A DNA stretch of 64,000 bases. Source: Ceraceosorus guamensis. Its lineage: Eukaryota > Basidiomycota > Exobasidiomycetes > Ceraceosorales > Ceraceosoraceae. Positions within the stretch are counted from its first letter, which is position 1, and each line of letters starts with the position of its first letter. A program made the translations under genes and the position numbers. Of the stretch, positions 48,566 to 59,028 are shown piece by piece. The stretch lies in assembly GCF_003144195.1 (NCBI RefSeq), contig NW_020290016.1:186001-250000 (forward strand). Direction: 5' to 3'. Below the pieces are notes generated by a model that did no database searches, was not told the DNA's origin, and saw nothing but the letters and a program-made list of their open reading frames with translations.

Positions 48566-51500
48566 ATGTCGAGAATGAAGACGTCGCGGGTGCGGCCCCA
48601 ACCTGCTTCATCTTCTTCGGATGGCAACACCACCTCCTCCAAACCTTCGACGATTCATCTGAAGACTGGGCCAGCGGGCTACACTCTCCCTCAGCGTCCT
48701 TCCGACAGCACTGTGGCCAACGCGAAGCTGCGCAACGACGGGGCCAGAGGCGGAAGGCACACGCTCTCTTCGGATACGCCTTTACCTGCTGTTGGCAAAC
48801 CACCTGGCGCGCCATACTGGTGGGTGCCGCCAGAAGCTCAGGCGTCCCATGGCAATTCGCACTCACACTCAAATGGGAATGGTATCAAGGCCACCAAGAA
48901 GGGCCCTCTGACACCCTTCAATGGGGCGGAGCATGAGTCGAAAAAGGCGATTGGCAAGGTCTCTAAGCGCCTTCAAGCTGAATACACGCCGCGGCCTCCA
49001 CCGCAAGCAAGACCGGAACATCTCGGCATGCCAATGCCCGTCACACCTTTGGAGGGCCACGTCTCGCCCCTTCGTCCGCTCGAAGCGCCAGTCATCCTCG
49101 ACGTCCTCAATGTGCCGCCGGCGGCATCCATGCGAGAGCTGAGAAGGTCCATTTGCAGAGCTTCCAGGGAATTGCAAAGAGGCCCGCCTTACTTGCCGCT
49201 GCACATCACCAAGCCCCCCAAAGCGAGCACGGCGCGCCTGCTGCTATCCGACGAGGGCACAGCGATGCGATGGCTCGGCATCTTTTCGGGGTCCAACTCT
49301 CCCTTGAGTAAGGTGATGGTGAGGGATAATAGGCTGGCATTCCAAGTTAGCGCAAGACCACCCGAGACGAATGCTTGGCTGGCTCTCGCGTCTCCGATCG
49401 ATGATGATGACTACGTCGGGGACGCAGAGGTGGATTTGCCCCCGGACCTGCCGTTTAGCGGGCTGACCTGCGGTGCATGGGACGACAAGAGCCAATTCTG
49501 TCCGGCATGGAAAGCGAAAGATCGGGTGAGTCTTGCATTCAGCTAGACGTCACTCTGCTCGTGGGGTGCATTCGTTGACGAGCACGCTTCCGTCTCCCCA
49601 CACCCATAGGAGAATGGCTCGGGGGCTGTACTGCTTATCGATGAGGCGCGGATGCACCTGCACGTGGATCAAGGCATCATTCAGATCGATCTGCGCAATA
49701 TTAAGCGTTCCATGATCTGCGGCACACACTTGTACTTGGAGCTACGCTGGACTCCGGCTTTCATACTACCAAACGACCCGGTCCGCGCACTCACGGGATG
49801 GGACGAGTACTCCAAATATGACGATGAAGATGACGCCGCAGGCCCGCCAGAGTATCAGAGGATGCCGTTTTTCGATCAGAGGCACGGCCTGGTTGCACCT
49901 TATGCCCACGTCATTTGCCTCAAAGCGCTGCGCCCTCGCCAAATGATTCACAGCTTCATCGCATCTGTGCGGCCCCGACTAGCGCAGCCGGCAAGCTTGT
50001 CGTCCGTCGCCACGGGACCCCTCGAGCATTTTACCGAGAGCACACTGAGAAAATTGAGGGAGCTTTACACCAAACTTAGCTTCGACGTGGCTTTCCAGTT
50101 GGAACGCATTGTTCGTGATGGGCTCATCCTGCCTCTGGAAGCGCTTAGCCTTGCGCCGCAGCTTACAGCGCTCGATAAACGCGCCTCGATGCAGGATGTG
50201 GTGGATGGGCCCAAAAGAGCGGCAGCGATATTGGAAAACTTTTCCGCGCGACTCATTCGCAACAAGAGCCCCGTCAACGAAGCCGCGCAGCCTCGTCAGG
50301 CCTACAAGCGGTTGTTGCCCGCCAAGGTCAAAGATCTGGCCGAAGAGCTGGAAAAGGCCCCTCTGCCCCAAATCGATTCCTCAGCGCAATTTCGGATTCA
50401 CAGCGTTCGACTTATGCCTTCTGGCGCCATGTCTCTATCTGGCCCGACCCCGGATGCGGGCAATCGGATCGTGCGACAATTTGTAGGATGCGATGTGCAT
50501 TTTCTTCGTCTTCAGATGGTGGATGAAGGGGCTTCCACGCGTCTTCGCATGCGAATCGAAGGCGTCAATTCGGACGCGCTCAAATGGATCTTCCGAAACG
50601 CGCTGGAAAAGGGACTGGATGTGGCGGGGAGGAGTTGGCGATATTTGGCCTTCAGCAATAGCTCGCTCAAGGAAGGTACTTGCTGGATGGTCCATCGCTT
50701 CTCGTACGACAGCAAAAAGGTCACGGCGGATAGCATTCGCAACAATATCGGCGACTTGGCCTTTATCAGATGCCCCGCTCGATACGCTGCTCGGTGAGTG
50801 TGGACCCAGCTCGGACATGTACCTGAGTTGCATCGCGGCTCACCGAGTGCGTCCGCCGCAACACAGTATGGGCCAAGCGTTCACGTCGACAATGTTCACG
50901 ATTCCAGTGAAGAGATCCAACGTGGTCCTTATAGATGATATCGAGCGCAAAGGGCACTGCTTCACTGATGGAGTTGGGACCATCTCATCCGATTTAGCCG
51001 AGCAGATCAGAGGCAAGATCATCAGCGCTCGGGGCGGGCGACGCAGCCAGTACTCGCCCGCGAGCGTCTTTCAAATTCGTCTCGGAGGTGCAAAAGGTAT
51101 GGTCACTCTAGACACAGAACTCCCTCCCGGCCATGTCCGCCTGCGACCTAGCATGGTCAAATTTGAGAAGTCAGCCTCTCAAGCCGACGATGAGCACGTC
51201 TATCTCGAAATAGCCAACGCGCCCGATGGGCCTCTGCCAATGTTTCTGAATAGACCCATGGTCATGATGCTTGAAACGCTGGGCGTGCCTAAAGATCGCT
51301 TCATGGAGCTGCTCAGCGAGGCTGTCAGCCACTTGCGCTACTCTGCCACCAACCTCACCTTGACTGCTCAGGTGTACAGACTGTACAATGCTCATCCACC
51401 AGGAGGCGCTGCAGCTTTGTTTGATGCTTTGCGGCGTATCGGCATTGACACGCTTGACGGAGAGAAAGTCCCCTTCTTGTACGATGCTCATCGCGCTTTC

Positions 51501-53253
51501 CAGGCCTTTGTAACGCGACACATGAAAGTGAGTGATGATTTCGATGCGGCAGTGGTCCCTCCAGACGCTCAAGCAAGTGTAGTCCGTTCACCCTCACAGT
51601 ACCGCACTCGCATACCCGTGTTGGAGGGATGCTACACACTCTATGGGGTCGCTGACGAGACGGGCTGGTTGGAAGAAGGGCAAGTCTATGCAAGCGTAGA
51701 AGTCTTTGACGGACCTCGCGATGGCATCGTGCGCCCCCGGAACATTGTCTTGCGCGGAAAATGCTTGCTGGGTCGATCGCCTATGCTGCATCCCGGAGAC
51801 GTGCAGTATGCGGAAGCGGTGTTGCCGCCTCGAGGGAGCAAGCTGAATGCTCTTCGGAATTGCATCGTCTTTTCTACCAAGGGTAAACGTGATCTGCCGT
51901 CTAAATTGTCGGGCGGGGATCTGGATGGAGGTGTGTACAGCTGGCGCCTCGAAAGAGAACAGCATCTGTTTGGTACTGACCGATGTGGATCGAATGCTAT
52001 CGCAGATCTGTTCAACGTCATTCAACATCCCTCGCTGCTTACAGTCAAGACTCAGGAACCGGCCAAGTATCCCCGCGTTGTACCTCGCAATCTCGATAGG
52101 GAGTGCACCGTAGCAGGTGAGCAGATTGGCCGTGATCAGCCACACGTGCTCAGCGCAGCAACAAGCTGACATGGTCCGCTCGCCAGACATGATCGAGTTT
52201 TTCGTCGACTTCTTGTTCTCGGACAGGCTGGGCTTGGTCGCCACCCGACACTTGATATTAGCAGACGCATCACCTTATGGGGTCTTCGATAGAGACTGCG
52301 TGAAGCTGGCCCACATGCATAGCACAGCAGTGGACTTTCCCAAAACTGGTATTCCGGTCGATACGAAGGATTGTCCACCCGTGCCACGCTTGCGACCTGA
52401 CTTTATGCAAGCAGAATTCCGAGTCGAGTGGGCACCTGCAGCCATGCGCTCGGAGCCTCGCGAACGATTCAACTTTTACGCATCTGGAAAGGCCTTGGGA
52501 CACTTATACAGGGCGCTAGACAAGCCCATTGTCGATGGACCTCCTGTTCTCCTCACCTCTGCTCACGAGCCCATCAGCACCCCTGGCATGTCGCGCTCGA
52601 CCAGCCCAGGCGGCGACGACTCAAGCAAAGCCAAAGAGGCTCCACAAGATGACTGGAACAGTCAATTGCGCAAGTACTTGGATCCCTTTCACTCTGCAGT
52701 GCAGGTACGCGCACACCTTCCCTACGTCCGTCGCATCATCGCGGAGTACTACCGCTCCGTCGATCTGATCTCCGTGGAGTGCTCGCCAAGCGGTAGAGAC
52801 GGCCCACTTTCCGAGGCGGAAATCTTTATGGGCTGCATTGCGCGAGGACCACCTGGTGTGGATGCATCGGCGGCAAGAAGCAACACGACTCTCGACACTC
52901 TGCGAGCCCGCTACTCTGGCGTTGTCGAGCGCACTATCGACGCTTTGCTCGGACCTGGTGCTAGCCGTCTGAATACGCGCGATGTCCCGCCCCCTGATGT
53001 GGCACAGATCATGGACAAAGCACAGAAGGAACGCTGGCAGCTGGTGCTCGACAAGTGCTCGGCCTTCGTCGCTGCAGCGAACGAGGTCGAAGTCAGGGAA
53101 GGCGACCATACGGGCAATGTCTGGCACAGCGTCTCGGCCACTGCTGACGGCCAGATCGTGGCCGGCAGGCGTAGCGCGGCGTGGGTGGTAGTGCCATACC
53201 TGGTGCAAGCCGCCGCGACTCTATCGATCGTGAATCGAGAGTGCGCCAGGTGA
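48566..53253 (+). CDS. RNA-dependent RNA polymerase of the RNAi pathway (QDE-1/Rdp1 family)
   Basis: Exons 48566-49525, 49610-50793, 50867-51527, 51600-51930, 52006-52116, 52166-53253 join in phase to 1444 residues. The family core is clear: RCPARYAARMGQAFTSTMFT across exons 2 and 3, NVVLIDDIERKGHCFTDGVG, SVFQIRLGGAKGMVTLD, RIPVLEGCYTLYGVADETGW, PMLHPGDVQYAEAV, and the catalytic SGGDLDGDLFNVIQ with D1042, D1044 and D1046. The third aspartate is encoded across the fourth intron (GTGTGT donor). The enzyme copies RNA into double-stranded RNA that Dicer cuts into small RNAs. The third and fourth introns are 72 and 75 nt, have no stop and keep frame if retained. The last acceptor (52165) is uncertain; one 12 nt upstream would add four residues. 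ATG 48566 is the first in frame. Confidence 0.95.
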
Positions 53254-56200
53254 AGAATAATGCCGCGTCCACCTGCTCACTCATCCAAAGCCTCCATAGA
53301 ATACCTGACAGAACAAAATATTTTAGGATCCGTCATTCGTCTTCAATACCTTTCTCGCTTTCAGGCTCTGCCGCTGCGCATCCTCCCAGGCTTGTGCGGG
53401 CGTGACCCTTCACATATCGTCCCAGACCGCAAGCTTTGCAGGCCTCCCTCTCATAGGTTCACGCATCCAAGACATCACGCCATCCCACTCTGAAACCACC
53501 GTAGACTTGGACAGCGAGTCACCGACGACTTACGTGTCACCCCTCGTAGGCTTGAGCTGTCAAGACTGCTGTCACGATGTCCGGCTGCGCACATACCCGG
53601 CAGATAGGTATCTCGCACTGCCGGCTTCACCCGTGATGCCCGCGCATCGAAACAGTCACGAGTTCAAACGCGCGAGTTGGCACATGCACGTCGCATATGC
53701 CCGACTTGACAAGTTCCGCGGCTGTTCCTCTCGCTGGGTGCTTTGGCCGGTCGGTCCAACATGATGCGACTGTGCGTGCGGCTCTTTCGAGACAGTAGTA
53801 GTAGTGTCATAGCTAGCGCTGTCATCGTGGTCCCCAATAGATTTTGGATGATGATTGTGCACGCAGTCCTGCCTTCTCACGTCTGTCGCTCTCGGACTGA
53901 CCATTGCGTGCCAGGCGTAAGCGCAGGGCTCGTCTCTATAGGGTATTTCCACTTTTGGCAGTCGCGTGTCTAAGCTGACGCAGACGATAATCTATTCGCG
54001 ACCCGAATTGAGAGTCCGCCAGGAACAATGCATGTGTGCTTGCATGCTTGGATAAAGCTAAGTGGCACTCCTCAAAGTGGGCCCATTTTTTGCCTGCTGG
54101 CCAGCAGGTGTCAGCGCGGGATCGTAATCGTCGTAGCTGCATGAATGTGAATCATGAATGCTGCGCATTCCAGCACAGAACAATACAGAAGCCTATCCTT
54201 ATCTCAGACGATCATTCACAATGAACTGGGACCACGTGCTCGTCGGCTCTTGGCAGCTGTTGACTCTCAGTGTCGAAATGCGAAGTTGACGGACGTGCTA
54301 GCTTGGACACGGGCGCATCAAAGACGGCTCAGCAATCATTGAATGTGTAGCGAGGCGCTAGATTCTTGTTCAGACGATCGGCAGATCCCTGTCCCCGCGT
54401 TGCTGTCAAGCACAGGTCGGAGCAAAACGAGCCGCGGCGAAAGCAAGTGCCGCGGGACGACACAGACTGGAGGATCCTTCATGATCCAGGTAGATTGCAC
54501 ACTACATGATCGTAGCTAGACGTGATACATCACCGGCGCACTTGAATCAAGCGTCATGGCCATAGTCGCATCAGCGGCACTCACGACCATCGATTCTGTG
54601 AAGGTCCCGCTCATCTCCGTCTCAAGGCGCATACATTCACATTATTGATTACGTCAATTCACAAAGCATGTGCCTTCTCTTGCGCAGGACGTGAGTCAAC
54701 ACGCATGCCAAAATCACTCACCCATCACAGGTGCTATAGACGGCACCGCCGCTGACCCTCGATCGCATCGGCTACCTTTGACTTGTGGGGTGATTGGGCT
54801 GTGAAGCGTTACGAATCTGAATGTATCAAAATGGATCAGAGAGGAGCTATAAAAGCAGCATGTATTTGGCGACGCGGTGGGGTCTGAAACTATGACGCAT
54901 AAATTGATTGTGTGGCTTGTTCTGCGGAAATGAACCTGATGACCGTCGTGCAGGAATGCCAGCAGACAAAATGCCGGTCCTTGCTACATCGCCCCTTCGT
55001 CCGCATCCGCCTGTACTCTGGGATCACGATCACGAACCACGAGTCTGAATGTCGCAATTCTGCATGGATCAGTCAAGGGAGCAAGCGTACTCTTGACTGG
55101 TGGTTCAGCAAAAGCATCACGGCCCTGGCACTAACCTGTGGGGCATCGAAAGAGCCTTCAAAACCGCCTGTGCGCGTCGGCTGTCCGCCTCCCGACTCGG
55201 CCCGATCGGCTTCAAGGACTTCTCAGCTCTGACCTCGTCGCAAGGACACCATTATGACGTAGTGATACGCAGATGGACTCGAGGATGATTTACACACGGC
55301 AATCATCAGTCGAGAATGGTGACCATCAGAGTCGTGACGTGCGAGCCCAAGGCACGCGTCTGCAGACTAGCCCGCGCAGCAAGTCTTTGCCATGAAATCT
55401 TTCGGTCCGCTGGACTGGAGCGATTCAGCTGTCTTGTCTCACATGGCCGATGCGAGGATGCTTGCGACTTTGCATCGCCTATACCTGAAGCAACACACTC
55501 ATGCCTTGCCGTATAACACACTCATGCCTTGCCGCATAACACACTCATGCCTTGCCGTATAACACACTCATGCCTTGCCGTATGGTGGAGCGCGGCGCGC
55601 GGGGCTTGCCAGACGTGCCATCCGGAGACCGTCGCGGCGAAGTGCCTGTCTTGGCTCGAAGCTGCACTCCAAGTCGGTACGCGTTCGAACGCAGAAGGTC
55701 ACCTGCGGTGCAGTGCTGCTGGACAACCTCACTCACTGACTCACTCACGATTGTGGCCACCCTCGCTTCCTAGACAGACTACTCGGCCAAAGGGCCAATT
55801 CGGAAAAAGGTGCAGGTGAACCGGCGAAAAGGAGACATGGAATCGCGAATCGTGATCGAATCTTCACGCTTTTGGAAAGTCGCAGTTCGACGCCGGGGGC
55901 TGCAGCGTCCCTGTATCAGCGCATTCAGCAGCAGCAGTAGTGTGTGTACCACGTCAAAGACGACGCTAGCACGCGCGAAACAGCGCTAGTGTCAGAGTCG
56001 CGCATGCAGTTTGTTCTCCCGAGGCTAATGCGTGGGTAGGTAGGTAGTATTCGTTTAACGTGAGTAGCTGTACGGTCAGGATCAAAGAAGAGTCACAATC
56101 AACGTTCGTAAGAGTCGTGAGTCGTGAGTGGTGAGTCACTCTTTGTGTTCCGCGAGTCGTGATCGGGTCTGTTGCTCTTCTGTAAGTGTGGACCAATCGC

Positions 56201-57315
56201 ATGGTTCGTGCTCGTCTTGTCCGTCAGCCGAAATCTCTAGCCACAGAGATTTGTATTTGATTATATAGCGGAGGCTGACGTTTAATCTGAATCGTATGAT
56301 TCGGATTGTGCGTCGCTTTCATGCTGCGCGATGAGCGAGAGCCTGTGCTGTGCGCGTGCCGCACATCGGAACTTGTTCCTCCAGACCTACAAACTCACAT
56401 GTCGTCATGCGCCGCCAACAAGAGTTCACAGCACTCATCAGTCAGTAAAACTACGCAGTCGCGGCAGAGCATCACGCTTTCTGATTCGATTGGAAAGAGG
56501 GTCCGCATTCACTTGTTTCTTGATTGGTAGCGTTGGTCGAATATTCAGCTACTTACCATGACGCGTGTGTGTGCGATCCTCTGTCAGAAAAGTATACCTG
56601 TCTGCTCATCACGTAATCATAATAATGAAAGTGCCCGGAAGGAAGCAAGGTCAGGATCAGGAACACCGCTGACACACTACTCACGAGCCTTGCCATCGTG
56701 AAGGGTGCATATGTGTATTGCAGAGGCTGTCGCGGCCCGACTCGTCTCGCTGATTTGCCATGTGAATGACGAGACTTGAAACAACAAACGGAAAAGTGAC
56801 ACGAATGCAGCACAGACTACTGGAATAGAAACATTCTGTTTCAGAATTCGTGATGCGACTTGAGACCTTGCCGTCTAGGGACGACATTCAGCACTCGCGA
56901 GCCTCGAGTATGTGAGGGAAAACACCCCTTTTGAGCTGTAATCCCGCATCAAGCACTATCAAAATCTATCAGTAAGAGCCTTCACGATGCACGCTGGGAA
57001 CAGCAGATTTCGCTCTCCTCCAAGGAAGAGCCGTGCCAAAGCCTGCAGAGTCAAAAGTCTCAAGTGCCGGCACTCGCCAAGTCGCGCCTCCGCGTCAACG
57101 TTGCAGCGGATGCACCAAACTCCGACACTTGTGCGGAACCGCTCGTGTTGTCTCGCTCTCTCAAGCGTGCTCCGCGGCGTTTGAAATCACGAACACATTA
57201 GAACTCACGACCTTACGACTTGCCATTCAGCTCAACTTTGACTGCTGATTTCTACGGGCAACTAAATTGGGCAATGGAATGACGTCCCCCCGTCAACCCC
57301 TCATCGGTCTTGTGC
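53254..57315. other. Gene-poor block
   Basis: About 4 kb with no supportable gene. Open frames are short on both strands. It contains a 23-bp tandem repeat (listed separately), a CTCACTGACTCACTCACG run near 55730, GAGTCGTGAGTCGTGAGTGG near 56112, and AT-richer stretches. Confidence 0.5.
55492..55583. repeat. 23-bp tandem repeat, four copies
   Basis: Units begin at 55492, 55515, 55538 and 55561. The unit is AACACACTCATG-CCTTGCCGTAT (written here in two parts); the only visible variation is GCAT for GTAT in the second copy. There are no spacers, so it is a minisatellite and not a CRISPR array. Confidence 0.93.
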
Positions 57316-58145
57316 ATGAGGTTGGCCGTCGCTGGTGCATTCACCACTCACGACATTCATGCTTTGCGTATCTGTCCTGCTGCTGCACGCCTACGCTTTG
57401 TGCAGCCACTGCGCGCGATTAGACTGATGAGTTTTCTCACCCAGGATGGTGTGCGCTCCTCTCGCCTGAAACTTTCAGACCTTCAATCTGAACAATCTTT
57501 CTTGGTCTCATCGAGGTGACTGTCGAGTGTGCGCTATGATCTCGTCTATCCCCTTTGCCCTTGCAGTGGGATGCCAACGTACAGCCATCGGACGTCGATA
57601 GCTCACCTCACCTCTTCAAACTCGCTTCCGCGTGCGCACGCTGCGCGCAATCGGCGCCGACGCTTCGCGACGCACCTATTTCAGCTTCCGCTCACCTTAA
57701 GCCACAAAAGGCGGATTTTGGCAAGCTTTGCCATCGGTCACCAGCTCAGCGGTGAGTCGTGTCGCTGCCACAAAGCAGATTCCGAATGATGTAAGGCAAC
57801 CGCGATGTCTACCTGGGGCAGCAAGGCACCGTCAAGGCTTACCAAGGCGAGCTGCAAATGTGCATCGCCGTTCGTGGCTTGTGTGAAACCATGCTACCTG
57901 CGCTCAAGCCGACGTCTGCTGCCACTGCCAGCGAATGTGTGTCCGCAGAGCCTGTCCCATCTCAGGCATCCCTTGCGGCTCCGAGCTCTGCGGAGCTGTA
58001 TTGGCAAGTTGCCGAGGTGACCAGAAGGAGGCTTGGACTGTCGCGACCCACATATTGCACAATCAGTTGTCCAATTGTTGTCGGTTCCGCAAATTGGTTG
58101 GCAAATAAAAGAGCGCACTCAGTTTGCGTCGGCCCGAGGCTTTAG
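57316..58145 (+). CDS. Putative Stn1-like OB-fold protein of the telomeric CST complex
   Basis: Exons 57316-57515, 57567-57751, 57796-58145 join in phase to 244 residues; introns are 50 and 44 nt. The N-terminal part reads THDIHALRIC, FVQPLRAIRLMSFLTQDG and SRLKLSDLQSEQSFLV, like the first OB strands of Stn1 (hPxrxVRxvGxxxx...xDD). The third exon reads DVYLGQQGTVKAYQGELQMC, then ELYWQVAEVTRRRLGLSRP, matching the Stn1 pattern of a VKGxxxxYxGxxQI strand followed by ExxxWxxxxxxRRxxL. Stn1 with Ten1 and Ctc1/Cdc13 caps telomere ends and recruits DNA polymerase alpha. The classic DDG is reduced to SDL, and an Arg-rich linker (NRRRRF) separates the two parts. Both junctions fit only in this frame combination, which supports the model; family assignment is by eye. 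Confidence 0.5.
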
Positions 58146-59028
58146 CATCGATTTTTGCCAAATAAAGTCAGAAAAGGCAAGGCAGACGTCGCAATGCCTT
58201 GGCCTAGTGCCCTGCTGCTTGATTCAGCGTGAAGTATCAGTTCTCAGATAGAACTCCTCACTGACAAAGCACAGACCATCTTTTGCCTGTCCCAGTCATA
58301 CCACCTGCAGCCGCCCTATTGGTGTCTGTGCTGCAAAGTCAGGCTTTCTACCCTTCTTCGACGCCTGACGTTGGCTTCTGTGACCTCTCGACCATCCTTC
58401 CCCCACGACTGCCATTCCAAACGCCACCCGGATATTGTCACCTCTCAAATTGGCGGGATTGGCGCAAGCCACTGTCACTCTCCTCACTCGGCTGTGCACA
58501 TCCATTCCGTCGGCGCGAATACCTGTCCATGTTCCAATTGCGGAGGGTATCTTTATTGTGTAGGTATGCTCTTTAACGCGCGACAGTCTCGAGTTAGCCC
58601 AGCAGAGTCTCGCTTCACCTGATCTTCAGGCACTGCGCCGCCCGTGCTTCCGACGATTTGCAGCGGGCTAAGGCACCATTTCACTCGCTAGCACTGCACG
58701 CCCGGGAACCTGTCACGCACTCATCTGCGCTGTCTCCGCGTGGCGTCTTTCGTTTCTGATACAGGGCACCTCTTAAGAACATTCCCATCCATTATCTCCC
58801 CGTTGTCCAAGTATCGACATTCCACGCCACGTACAAATTGACACCGTCATCGTCTGCGTAGAGATTGCGTCCATTCCCCGACGCGTCTCGACTGGCGTGC
58901 CCAGCATCCATCCTCGGTGCCAACCTCTTATACTCACACCTGCTACTCGCTTTTCGAGCTTTTACATCCGCGTACACTCTCCGTCTCGTGCTCTCTGTAC
59001 GCGAGAGGATCACATTTCCTTCCCCCAC
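58146..59028. other. Intergenic region upstream of the Zn2Cys6 gene
   Basis: No gene seen. The 300 bp before 59029 are C/T-rich, as expected for the promoter and leader of the next gene. Confidence 0.45.

Noticed and set aside
51900-51960. RdRP with a mutated DLDGG active site
   Set aside because: The glycine comes from reading into an intron. Splicing 51931-52005 restores DLDGD followed by the conserved LFNVIQ.
55492-55583. CRISPR-like array
   Set aside because: The 23-bp units abut without spacers and the genome is eukaryotic.
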